Shown here piece by piece: positions 18,202 through 27,705 of a stretch of 64,000 bases of DNA. Numbering within the stretch: position 1 is the stretch's first letter; every line of letters starts with the position of its first letter. The stretch spans positions 372,001-436,000 of the forward strand of contig CAWGMT010000013.1 of assembly GCA_963823675.1 (NCBI GenBank), read 5' to 3'. The notes below the pieces were generated by a model. It made no database searches. It was not told where the DNA came from and saw only the letters and a list, made by a program, of their open reading frames with translations. Position numbers and translations under genes: made by a program. The DNA comes from CAWGMT01 sp963823675. Lineage in GTDB: Bacteria > Planctomycetota > Planctomycetia > Isosphaerales > Isosphaeraceae.

Positions 18202-18578
18202 TCGAACAAATCGAAGCGGGACGGAAGTTTATCGACGAGCTTGAGAAGCACGTCCCCGTGCGGGCCGCTTTCTGGCTCAAGGCCAGCGAGGACTCAGTTT
18301 GGTACCTTTATGTTGCGTCCGACCAGGTCACCGATCAGAAGATCCGCGCGGCTTACGGCGAAGTCGGGAGAGTTTCCGAGACGATTCACGATCCGAATTT
18401 TGATCCGTTTCGGGTGAAACTGATTAACGTGGCCGACCCGTTTGCGCGCGCGGCGTTAGACCTTTACCGGCGTTCGCCCGTGAAGACACCCACACACATC
18501 TGGGGCCGGCCGTTTGGTGGCGAGAGCGTCGAGGGCGTCTATCTCTACCCGGCGCCAGTCTCCGCTGTAAACAAGTAG
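18180..18578 (+). CDS. HEPN-partner protein, copy 2
   Basis: A 132-residue protein, the same length as copy 1 and opening with the same residues (MDQEPLVIEQIEAG), ending VEGVYLYPAPVSAVNK. Identity is high in the first 60 residues and lower in the last 40, so the copies are not recent exact duplicates. The upstream HEPN gene is destroyed by the IS element, so this copy is now an orphan; translation would depend on sequence inside the HEPN remnant. The family is unknown. Confidence 0.65.
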   Translation: MDQEPLVIEQIEAGRKFIDELEKHVPVRAAFWLKASEDSVWYLYVASDQVTDQKIRAAYGEVGRVSETIHDPNFDPFRVKLINVADPFARAALDLYRRSPVKTPTHIWGRPFGGESVEGVYLYPAPVSAVNK

Positions 18579-18730
18579 TGCGAACCTCTCTCTGAGTTTC
18601 CAGCCTCTGCCGTCACCAAAGGACTGCATTTCTCATTGCATCGCCTGTTCGTCTTCACCTCGAGCCGATCTGACATCTCCATCACCGCACAGATCCTTTC
18701 CTGCTGGTGATCCTGGCGCCTTGGCGGTGA

Positions 18731-20170
18731 TCATCGTCGAACCAGCCGATGCCCGCGCAGAGCAAACCCGGAGGCGTTCAGCCGGGCCTGCCAGCCTTCC
18801 CGTGTGCCGATCGTCGCCGAGTCGTCGAGCAGCCCATGCTTCTCTTCTTGAGCAGTCAGACGGGCGAAGCGGGCATACAGCGCATGATCGGGTGCGAGGA
18901 ACGTCTCCTTGCGGTGGAGCAGAGGCGGGTTCGCCGCGCCGGCATATTCGAAGCACTCGATCTTTCGCGTGCGCAGCGAGAGCTTGACGCTGCGCACGAG
19001 TGCCGGGTGCGGATCGGTCTCGAAGTCGGGATAAACGAGGTACGAGACCTTGCCCGAATGCCGGTGCAGCTTGATCAGGTTGGCCCCGTCGATCTCTCCG
19101 AGGTATGAGCGGGCGCAGCCTTCGTAAGCCCGCAGCAGGGGATCGAGCGACTCGATTGCGCTGCGGTGTACGTAGAGGGCATTCGGCAGCAGCTTGCCGA
19201 CACGCGACTGTCGGCAAACCTCGTCGATGGCTTCGGCGTTGCCCGCGCGGAAGAGGAGGTCGTCGGCCTGGCGGCAGGCCTTGGCATAGCTGCCGAAAAA
19301 CGCCCGGATGTCGCGCTGGAGCCCGAGCGGCAGCGCCGTCATCGGCGGCCGGCGACGAAACCGCCCCAGAGCCAGGTAGACGAGCAGGTCTTCGGTGCAG
19401 CGCCGGGCGATCGCATCCCACTCGCCTGTGCCCGTCACGCGCTTGACGAGCGCGAAAGCCCGGTTCATCGAGCCGAGCTTGTCGACGATTTCTCTGCGCG
19501 CGGAAACTCGTCTCGCTCGGGAAGTCGGCCTAGTGTTGCGATCGTCGCCATGAGCGGCTCGAACGAGGTCACGGTTCTCTTCAAAGCGCAGCTCCGAGAT
19601 CCTCTTCCGGGGTGTCGCTGATCGGCGCCGGTACCGGCTCGCGAGGAACTTCTGCTGCAGTGTCTCGTCCTTGAAGACGTAGAAGATGCCAAGTGACGCG
19701 GGGATCGCCTCGGACGGCAGCTCTGCCTCAAGGAAGCCTTTCAGTTCGCCCTGACTGAAGAACTTCTGGAACGTGCCCCGACCGGTCAGGACGCCGTCAC
19801 CGAACGCCAACTGCGACTGCGCACGGCCAGCCTCCTTCACCTGGGCTGCCACAATGAGTACGCGGCGAGCGAGGTCCCATGCCTGCCGGAGTGCCTCCCG
19901 ACGCTCGCCAGAATCCTCAATCACATTAAGAACGAAGCCGAGGTTCACAACGTCGGCGGGGTGCGTCGGCGAAGTCGGCCGAAACGCCGGGTCCCATCCA
20001 CCGCAGGCAACGCCCTGGGCGGCGAGCAGGGTCAAGTCCTGGCCGTGGCCGCAGCCGTAATCGAAGACAGACACCGACGGCCCGATCAGGCCATCTTCCA
20101 GCGCGCGCCTGATCGGGCGAGAGAAACCTGCGCGGTGTAGGGCGGTTTTGTGTCGGGGAATCGCAGCCAT
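18731..20170 (-). CDS. DNA phosphorothioation-associated putative methyltransferase
   Basis: The start is the ATG at 20170 (MAAIPRHKTALHR), which matches the usual opening of this family; the frame extends to 20209. A Rossmann/SAM motif FDYGCGHGQDLTLL lies near residue 45, and VVNLGFVLNVIED follows. The C-terminal half is helical (LPNALYVHRSA, LIKLHRHSGKVSYLVYPDF). It fits the Dnd-associated methyltransferase family (TIGR04096, from memory) that accompanies phosphorothioation restriction genes. Two compensating frame breaks lie near 19495 and 19565: the other frame there reads PLMATIATLGRLPERDEFPRA, the expected sequence. It is divergent from the helicase operon and convergent with the HEPN-partner gene. 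Its substrate is unknown. Confidence 0.85.
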   Translation of the reverse strand: MAAIPRHKTALHRAGFSRPIRRALEDGLIGPSVSVFDYGCGHGQDLTLLAAQGVACGGWDPAFRPTSPTHPADVVNLGFVLNVIEDSGERREALRQAWDLARRVLIVAAQVKEAGRAQSQLAFGDGVLTGRGTFQKFFSQGELKGFLEAELPSEAIPASLGIFYVFKDETLQQKFLASRYRRRSATPRKRISELRFEENRDLVRAAHGDDRNTRPTSRARRVSARREIVDKLGSMNRAFALVKRVTGTGEWDAIARRCTEDLLVYLALGRFRRRPPMTALPLGLQRDIRAFFGSYAKACRQADDLLFRAGNAEAIDEVCRQSRVGKLLPNALYVHRSAIESLDPLLRAYEGCARSYLGEIDGANLIKLHRHSGKVSYLVYPDFETDPHPALVRSVKLSLRTRKIECFEYAGAANPPLLHRKETFLAPDHALYARFARLTAQEEKHGLLDDSATIGTREGWQARLNASGFALRGHRLVRR

Positions 20171-20402
20171 TCCTGAACCCATAGGAGCCGAAGATAGGCG
20201 GCACCGCAAGCTGCGCCAAGTGGTCGGAGCTGGGCGGTTGTACGATTCAGCAGCAGCGCGGGGTGCGCACGGCAGTGCCGCTCATGGCGCGCGCGGCGAT
20301 CGTGCTCCTAGTGACTCATACCCCACGCGTGCGGCCAGTCTCCGCGTGCATAGCTGCTCGCCGCGGACCGACTACCCCCGCCGTTTTCCCACTCTTCTCC
20401 CG

Positions 20403-20430
20403 TTGACTGGACGCTTTCCGGTCCTAGAAT
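20403..20430 (+). promoter_or_regulatory. Candidate sigma70-type promoter for the restriction operon
   Basis: TTGACT (20403-20408), a 16-base spacer and TAGAAT (20425-20430) point toward the helicase gene that starts at 20671. A GGGG/CCCC stem (GGGTGGGGTTTGCCCCAC, around 20567-20584) lies in the leader. This is a consensus match by eye only. Confidence 0.4.
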
Positions 20431-20670
20431 GGGGGATTGATATTGTCTCGGTTTGGCACCAGGCGACGTGGCGACGTTGGATCGGTCATTCTTGCGTTCG
20501 CGCTCCAACACCCGGCGCGTGAGGACCGACGCCCCTTGGCACACGGTCAGGGTTTGCCGTCCTAGGGTGGGGTTTGCCCCACGGGGCCCTGTATCGGGGT
20601 GAGGAAGCCAGCGTGCCGCAGTGACGACCGAGGCCAAGAGCCCAGCGCGGAACGCGACGAACAAGGCGCG

Positions 20671-22821
20671 ATGTTGAATCACCTGATGCTAAGGCTGGAG
20701 TACCGAAGTGACGAGGTCGTGATTGGGAGGGACTTCTACGAGAAGTGCCTTCCGCTTAGCACGCGCTTCGACCGCGCCGTCGGGTTCTTCGCCGGTAGCG
20801 TGTTCGGGGTGTGCCCGGAGGCGTTCCACTGCTTTTTCAAGCACAATGGCCGCATGCGCGTGGTTTGCTGTCCGATCCTCGACCAAGTGGACATCGACGC
20901 GATCCACCGGGGCTACCGCGACCGTCCGGCGGTCATCCGTGCACCCCAGTTAGCGATCCTCGCACACGGCAGACGGGACGCGTCGCAGAGGCGCTCCGAG
21001 CTGACCGCGTGGCTCGTGGCCAGCGGGAGCGTGGAAATCCGGATCGCCCGTCGCGAGCCTGGGTACGGCGACCACATCTACCACGAAAAGCTCGGCTTGT
21101 TCGGGGACGAAGACGATAACTGGGTGGCCTTTTCCGGTTCGGCCAACGAGTCATTCTCCGGCTTGGAGGCGAATTTTGAGTCGGTGGACGTGTACCGCTC
21201 ATGGATGCCAACGGAACGCAAGCGCGTCGAGCAGAAGCGCGCCTCCTTCGAGCGCCTCTGGGCCAACGAGACGGAGGGGGTCGAGGTTCTTCCATTCGCG
21301 GCAGCGGCCGTCCGCGGTCACCTGAAGATTCGGGCAGAAAGGGCACTCGTTGGCGCGCCAGCCCCTTATTCCGATGCTCTGCCGGCTTTCATCGAACTCG
21401 GGCCCTTGCCGGGCACAGAGGAGGTGCTCCTCCTTCCTGGGGAGATTCGCCTACGCGAGCACCAGAGGGATGCGGTTCGCAAGTGGTTTGCCGCCAAAGG
21501 TCGGGGGATATTCGCTATGGCGACCGGCAGCGGGAAAACGATCGCCGCGTTGGCGACGGCGAGCAAGCTGTACGAGTGGGCGAACGCGCCCATGCTGATC
21601 GTGATCGTCTGCCCCTTCCTCCACCTCTGCTCCCAGTGGATTGATGAGGCCAGGCGGTTCGGGCTCGATCCGCTGCTGTGCGCACTAGAGCGCGGTGCGT
21701 GGTTCGAGCCCCTCTCGACCCGGCTTTTTAACCTGGCCTCCGGGACCCGCCGGATCGCGAGCGTGGTCGTCTCCAACGCCACTTTCGCGACACCCGCGTT
21801 CCAATCCGTGCTGCGCCGCGCCCAGCGATGTCGCTCCTGATCGCGGACGAGGTCCACAACCTCGGCGCGGCGGACCTCCGCACAGCGCTGCCGCTGAATT
21901 TCAAGTTCCGCCTCGGGCTTTCAGCTACCCCCGAGCGCCATCGCGACCAAGCGGGAACGCGGGCGATCCACGCATATTTCGGCGAATCCGTCGTTCGCTA
22001 CAGCCTGCGCGAGGCCTTGCAGGATGGGGTGCTCTGTCCGTACCGATACATCCCGGTCGTCGTCTCCTTGAGCGACGACGAATTGGACGACTACCTTTCC
22101 CTTACGCGCCGGATCGCCCAGCTCCTCGGCGGATCGCTGACGGCTGAGGGTTCACCAATGCTCGACGCGCTCCTGCTCCAGCGCCCGCCTACTGGGCACC
22201 GCCCGGGAGAAGATCCCAGCCCTGCTCTCCTGTCTGTCACCACTCCGCGACACGACCCACAACCTCATTTACTGTGGGGACGGGTCCGTTGAGGGTGAGC
22301 CGGATGCTCAGATAATCCGCCACATCGACGCCGTTGTTCGCGCGCTGGGGCGGGATCTAGGAATGGCGGTGGCGAGGTACGTGGCCGACACGGCGCTTAC
22401 ACGCCGGCACCTGCTGCGCCGAAGATTTGCCGAGGGGGAGTTGCAGGGACTCGTGGCGATCCGTTGCCTCGACGAGGGCGTTGACGTGCCCGAAACCCGC
22501 CGCGCGTTCATCCTAGCCAGCAGTACCAACCCGCGCCAGTTCATTCAGCGCCGGGGGCGGATACTGCGTCGCTCGGCCGGCAAGGGGTTCGCAGAGATCT
22601 ACGACTTTATCGTAAAGCCATCGGAGGAGGAGATCGATCCGGCAAGCCCGATCTTCCCGACGGCCCGCTCTTTGTTCCGCCGAGAGCTTGGCAGGATCTG
22701 GGAATTCGCGGGACTCGCCATGAACGGGCCGGAGGCACTCCAGACGCTGCTGCCGCTGCGCAACAAACTCAACCTACTCGATTTCGGAGGAACGGATGGA
22801 GAGAGAGAAGCAATCGACTGA
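20671..22821 (+). CDS. DNA phosphorothioation system restriction enzyme: PLD nuclease-helicase fusion (two frame breaks)
   Basis: About 716 residues when merged. The N-terminus has a phospholipase-D-type nuclease motif: HEKLGLF followed by FSGSANES (HxK...GSxN). Residues about 260-700 form an SF2 helicase: Walker A MATGSGKT, DEVHN box, SATP, and motif VI QFIQRRGRILRR. The frame changes near 21815 and again near 22190, each restoring homologous-looking sequence. This architecture matches the family named DNA phosphorothioation system restriction enzyme (TIGR04095, from memory), thought to cleave or block DNA lacking the modification. It heads an overlapping operon: the 61-aa gene starts 26 bases before its stop. 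Confidence 0.85.
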
Positions 22822-22981
22822 CGGGCACGCCAAGATCCGCGGGATCTTGGAAAATCTGACGGAGACGGAGCAGAAGCTACTCTCCGCCGTGATCGTTGCA
22901 GAGCGCGACAAGCTTTATATGCAACGGCCGCGCGGCATAAACGAGGAGCTGTGGCGTGCCCTCACGGAGATCATCAAATGA
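22796..22981 (+). CDS. 61-residue helical protein in the restriction operon
   Basis: A small acidic/basic helical protein (IRGILENLTETEQKLLSAVI, INEELWRALTEIIK). ATG 22796 has GGAGG five bases upstream. It overlaps the helicase stop and its own stop overlaps the ATPase start (ATG 22978), so it is translated as part of the operon. No family is recognised. Given its size and place between helicase and SMC-like ATPase, it may be a small subunit or adaptor of the complex. Confidence 0.75.
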   Translation: MEREKQSTDGHAKIRGILENLTETEQKLLSAVIVAERDKLYMQRPRGINEELWRALTEIIK

Positions 22982-25052
22982 TCTTTGAAGAACTCACACT
23001 CACGAACTTCCGCCAGTTCGTAGGGACGCAATCAGTCAAATTCGCGACGGATCCGCCGAGGAATGTCACGGTCTTGCATGGTTTCAACGGGTCTGGCAAG
23101 ACGGCCCTCCTGAATGCGTTTACCTGGCTCTTGTATGGCGAGTGCTCGCCCGATTTTGAGGACCCCGACCGCTTGGAGTCCGAGTCATCTTTTGCGTCCT
23201 TGGCCGCGGGAGAGCGGCTTTCCGCCTCAGTGAAGGCGATCTTCCAGGACGCCGACCGCACGTTTACGATCGTCCGGACCATGACCGTCGAGAAGGACAA
23301 GAATGGCGCGCGGAGGGTGGTCGAGCCTGGGAAACTGCGTCTGGCCTTCATCGACGAACAGGGCGAGACACAGGAACCGAACAACCCCCAGGACACGCTC
23401 GAGCGGATGCTGCCCAAGCGTCTCTATCCGTTCTTCTTTTTCAACGGCGAGCGCATCGAGCGGCTTGCGCGCGCGGACGCATACGAGGAAATCGGCCAGG
23501 GCATTCGCACGCTCCTGGACATCGAGCTGTTCGACCGGGCTGTGTCTCACCTTGAGGGCGAAATCTCGCGTCGGCTTCGGGACGACATCGCCAAACATGG
23601 TGGCCAGGAGGGGCGCCGGGCTCAACAGGAACTCGACAACCTATCCGCGGCGCGCGACGGGCTTGAGCAAAAGGTCCGCCAATTCGACCGCAACCGGGCG
23701 GGTCTCGAGGAAGAGCGTGAGAGGATCGACGCCAAGCTAGCCACGATGCCCGACCTAGCCAAGTGGCTGGCTGAGCGCAAAGCCGCGGATGAGCGGGAGG
23801 CTTCAATCCTCCGCGAAAGCAAGCAGCGCAAGGACGAACTCGCCCGCGAGTTCTCGCGCTCCGGCTACCTGCTGCTCGTGCCCGACGTGCTGCGGACGGC
23901 GAAGACCGTGCTCGAAGGAGCACGAAGGAAGGGCGAGATACCGGGACCCATCAAGCGCCAATTCGTCGCGGACCTCCTTGCAGCGGGGAAATGCATCTGC
24001 GAGCGCAACTGCGCCCGGAAACGGACGAGTACCGGGCTGTGGACGCATGGAAGAAAAAAACGCTGTCCGACGCTCTGGAGTCGGCCGTCACCGTCACGAA
24101 AGCGCATATCGAGTCCGTCAACAAGCGCAGCGAGGATTGCGCCTCTCGGATCAGGGAGCTGCAGAGATTTCGAGATGAGCTGGCGGTCCAGCTCAAGCGC
24201 ACCCGCGAGGAATTGAGCGAACTGTCGCTGAAGATCGGCGACCGCGAGCACGGTGAGGATCCCGAGAGGCTCGAACGCCGGCGCCGCGAGGTCATCGAGG
24301 ACATTACGAAGCTGCGAGTCGATGCGAAATTCGCGCACGACGAGCTGCAGGATGTCGAGGAGGAGGTTCGGGCCAAGCAGCGGGAAATTGAAACGCTACA
24401 GATGGCGGACGAGGAGGGTAAGTTGGCCCAGCGTCGGGTCAACGCGGTCTCGAACGTCGTCGGCGCCCTTAGGAGGATCCGCGAAATTCGCTATGAAGAG
24501 CTGCGCAATGACCTCTCCGCACAACTTAGCGAAGTTTGGGGCGGCATCGCGATCAAGGACTACCGGGCAAGGCTCGACAACGAGTTCCGCCTGAAGTTGA
24601 CCAAGGACATCGGTGGCCAGGAGGAGCCCGTGCGGGGAGCCTCAACCGGAGAGAAACAAGTCCTGAGCCTGGCGTTCGTCGGTGCCCTCAGCGCCAAGGC
24701 TCGAAGTACCTTCGAGCGGGCGAAGCTGCAGGGCAAGAACCTCTTCCGCGGTGGGCTGTACCCGCTAGTGATCGACTCAGCGTTCGGGAATCTGGAGGTT
24801 GAGTACCGCCGAGATGTGGCCAGGTGGGTCCCGACTCTGTCGCCGCAGCTCATTCTGCTGGTGTCCGAGACCCAGTTCCGCCAGGAAGTCGAGCAGGAGC
24901 TGCTGCCGATGATCGGTAGGGAATGGGTGCTCAAATGCGAGACCCGGAAGAACACGTCCCGGGATATTTCCCTCCTCGGACGCTCGTACCCCTACGTGAT
25001 CCAGTCAGCCGATGGGTTCGAGCGGACAACGTTTGTGGAGGTGCAGGTATGA
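22978..25052 (+). CDS. SMC/DndD-like AAA ATPase of the restriction operon (frame break near 24000)
   Basis: About 690 residues. It has the N-terminal ATPase half with FNGSGKTALLNAFTWLLYGE (Walker A), a long coiled coil, a zinc-hook-like CIC motif near residue 342, a second coiled coil, and the C-terminal half with GASTGEKQVLSLAFV (ABC signature) and LVIDSAFGNLE (Walker B/D-loop). The frame breaks exactly at the hook: one frame gives GKCICERNCA, the other continues AQLRPETDEYRAVDAW. It resembles DndD and RecF/Rad50-type proteins but is separate from the dndD gene at 35.2 kb. It probably senses or processes DNA for the restriction complex. It overlaps both neighbouring genes. Confidence 0.82.
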
Positions 25053-25525
25053 GCGAGCCGCGGCGCATCCGCCCTCCCAAGGAGTACGAGAGGCTTATCG
25101 ACAAGCTCGTGGATGCTCGTGTCTTCGAGACGAAGCAGGCGGCCATGATGTTCGCCGCGGCACTGGGCAAGAGGTTCACGGGACGCAAGCCGCTCGGCTC
25201 GCCCGGCGAGGGCATCAGGTGGCACATCTTCGAGAAAGGGGGGGACGAGGCGTTCGTGAACTCCCTCGCGCTCGCGGAGAAGGAGGACATCAACGTTCTC
25301 GACCCCGATGCCAGCGAAGGTGAGGATGTGCAGACGATTTTCGAGGAGTACGCTGCCGGTGGTTTCCTGTATTTGAAGCAGCATGTTGCCGAAGCCACGG
25401 GTGACTTCCTTGAGAACGCCCTGGCCATCATCCAGCTTTACGAGGCTACGCAGCAACCAAGTCCTGAAGGTCTCGAAGGGCTTGACACCTCTGCACTGGA
25501 GCTACTCGGAGAACTGGACCGGTGA
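25049..25525 (+). CDS. DNA phosphorothioation-associated protein 4-like
   Basis: A 158-residue protein whose ATG overlaps the stop of the ATPase gene (ATGA). It opens RIRPPKEYERLIDKLVDARV and contains KQAAMMFAAALGKRFTGRK and a Gly/Phe segment (AAGGFLYLKQHV). Length, position and sequence style match the small protein annotated DNA phosphorothioation-associated protein 4 next to dnd-type restriction genes (assignment from memory, not searched). It is the last gene of the overlapping restriction operon. Its N-terminus has the flavour of DndE-like ribbon-helix DNA-binding proteins, but this is only a suggestion. Confidence 0.65.
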   Translation: MSEPRRIRPPKEYERLIDKLVDARVFETKQAAMMFAAALGKRFTGRKPLGSPGEGIRWHIFEKGGDEAFVNSLALAEKEDINVLDPDASEGEDVQTIFEEYAAGGFLYLKQHVAEATGDFLENALAIIQLYEATQQPSPEGLEGLDTSALELLGELDR

Positions 25526-25896
25526 GAACGCGCGCGAGAAGTTCTCAACGCGTTTTTTGGAGAAATCGCCGTGAGTGATCCCGCCTACCTTTCGATTGGC
25601 CAGATCTTCCGTCGGTTCACTTTGGGGGGAATCTTGATACCGCAGGGGTGTCACCTGGGACAAGGCGCGGATCTGCGATTTCATCGAGTACCTCAATGGC
25701 TAGTTCGACGCGCGCACCGATACGATTCCTCGCAAGTGCCCGCTCCGACGCATGGCGCCGAGTGACCGGCGGGCTACTTCCTCCGCCCCTGGGCACCGCG
25801 GCCGAATTGACGGTCGGCGGCGCGTGACAACCCTCGTGCTGTCTGCCAGGCCCTTCGAAATCGCGCCGAATACAGTGGTCCACTGGGGAGTGGTGT
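25526..25896 (+). other. Gap between the restriction operon and the DGQHR gene
   Basis: About 370 bases. No intact gene was found. One plus frame near 25670-25745 reads RICDFIEYLNG, a stop, then FDARTDTIPRKCPLRR, which looks like a remnant of a coding sequence of unknown family. The promoter for the next gene may lie here. Confidence 0.35.
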
Positions 25897-27687
25897 ATGA
25901 CCGAGTCCGGGGATGCCCTTGAACAGAGCGGAGCCCGCCTTTTCAGGCGCATGGGTCTGGACTGTTCGCACGGTCTCAAGGATGCCCAGCTCACCGCGCT
26001 AAATCCCTCGGGGTCCTACCGCACGGGAGAGCACCTAGAGGTTGACTACTTGCTCCCTCATAATGACGTGTGCTTAGTTGGAGAAATCACGAGCCGGACG
26101 CCAAAACACTGTCCGGAGAAGCTGAAGACCTTCCGAAACCACTTGAACGCGATTGACCATGCGCTACAGGCGGCTCATTCGCACAGCGCCCGCGCCGAAC
26201 TTTGGAAGACCCTCGGCGTGGAATCGGACCTCATCCCGGAGTTCCGGAACGTTCGGTCTCTGCTCGGCTTCGCCATTCTCACGCAGGTTGAAGAATGCGA
26301 AATTCCGCCCCAGCACGATCTGAAGAACTGCGTCGTTCTCTACAAATATCATTGGGACCTGCTTAACGAGTACGTAGAGACGATCGGACGTTGGGCCAGG
26401 CATCCTTTCTACGGGATGTTCGGCATCTCCGTGCCTAGTGAAAGAGTATCGCGCCCGCTGCGCATGGATGCGAAGGGTGGCAACCTGCTGGTCGCATGCG
26501 ACCGCTTTGTCACGGCCGATCGGGAGCATACCTCCCACGTCATCACATTTCTGGCAAACCCGTATGACCTCCTTCCGTACGCTGCCGTTTGCAGGCGTGA
26601 CAACCTGCCGTCCCTGGACACCAAGGACGAGCAAAAATATCAGCGCACTCTTTTCGCCCACAAGCTCACGGACATACGCCGGCGCCTGCTGAACACTCCT
26701 CGGTTTACCTTTCCAAATAGCATTCTGGCTGTCCTGGGAGGTAACTGTCGGTTCGATTCGTCGAGCCAGTTTCTCGAAATCCCGGACCGATACGGGGCGT
26801 TGAACATCATCGATGGCCAGCATCGCCTGTTCTCGTACGCGGACGAGGAGGTGCATCAGCTTGTGGGTGGTGACGCACAGATTGTCGTAACGGCCATTAT
26901 CTTCGACTCGGTGGATGAGTTGTACATCGATCGCTTCAGCGCAAGGACATTCATCGAGATCAACACGAACCAGACCCGCGTGAGCAGCTTGCACCTTTTC
27001 GGAATCGGATATGAGATCCTAGGTTACACACATCACAAATACCTCGCTGCCCACGTCCTTCGGAAGGTGAACGCGCGGAGCAATCGGCTTCGGGGGTTAC
27101 TACGGACGAGCGACTCTCCGCACGGTACGATTCACAGCATGGAGATCATCGGCTCACTGGACGTCATCACGAATTTCACGAAGATGGGAGCCCTGGACTC
27201 GGCGAAAGGTCCGTCCGCCTCGCGAAGGCGGGACGGGTTCCGTGAACTGTTTGGTGTTCCCGTGAGCGAGTTGAAAGATCCGACCGTCCTGACGGAGCGA
27301 GGGATCGCCTGCATGGAACGGTACTTCAACTTGGTTGCCGGTGTGTTCAAGCATGACTGGCCGAACACCGGCACAACTGACCATGCTTCGTCGTTCGGTC
27401 TCACGAAGTTTTTCGCGGCGCTCGTCAGACTACTACGGCAATTCATCGACGAGGGCGCATCCTGGTCAGCCGTTGAGGGGGAACTCGAAGCGATCAGAAG
27501 GCATGTGATGGCACTTAGGCGCAAGAGGTCATACAGGTCAGTGTTGTTCGCGATCAGCGACAGCAAGATCCCTGATGCCACCGCGCGGATTTCCGACATG
27601 TTCCGCTTCCTTAACGCCAACCGCACCGAAGCCACTTCGATTACCGCCGTTCGTCGGGCAACGCAATGGCCAAAGACATTCGACTGA
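25897..27687 (+). CDS. DGQHR-domain protein with N-terminal nuclease-like region
   Basis: A 596-residue protein. Residues about 1-130 carry LEVDYLL...VCLVGEITSRTP (D-x12-ExT), which fits a PD-(D/E)XK-like nuclease fold. Residues about 265-345 contain the signature LNIIDGQHRLFSYAD of the DGQHR domain, followed by an INTNQTRVS segment seen in DndB and DGQHR relatives. The C-terminal half is helical and uncharacterised. DndB itself has only the DGQHR part, so this looks like a DndB-like DNA or NTP-binding module joined to a nuclease. It is followed 18 bases later by another nuclease-like gene and sits inside the Dnd island. Target and activity are unknown. Confidence 0.72.
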   Translation: MTESGDALEQSGARLFRRMGLDCSHGLKDAQLTALNPSGSYRTGEHLEVDYLLPHNDVCLVGEITSRTPKHCPEKLKTFRNHLNAIDHALQAAHSHSARAELWKTLGVESDLIPEFRNVRSLLGFAILTQVEECEIPPQHDLKNCVVLYKYHWDLLNEYVETIGRWARHPFYGMFGISVPSERVSRPLRMDAKGGNLLVACDRFVTADREHTSHVITFLANPYDLLPYAAVCRRDNLPSLDTKDEQKYQRTLFAHKLTDIRRRLLNTPRFTFPNSILAVLGGNCRFDSSSQFLEIPDRYGALNIIDGQHRLFSYADEEVHQLVGGDAQIVVTAIIFDSVDELYIDRFSARTFIEINTNQTRVSSLHLFGIGYEILGYTHHKYLAAHVLRKVNARSNRLRGLLRTSDSPHGTIHSMEIIGSLDVITNFTKMGALDSAKGPSASRRRDGFRELFGVPVSELKDPTVLTERGIACMERYFNLVAGVFKHDWPNTGTTDHASSFGLTKFFAALVRLLRQFIDEGASWSAVEGELEAIRRHVMALRRKRSYRSVLFAISDSKIPDATARISDMFRFLNANRTEATSITAVRRATQWPKTFD

Positions 27688-27705
27688 GCTGAGCTTGCAA
27701 CCCAC

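Noticed and set aside
22978..25052. Calling the SMC-like ATPase at 23-25 kb dndD
   Set aside because: A better dndD with the right neighbours (dndC, dndE) lies at 35.2 kb; this one belongs to the restriction operon.
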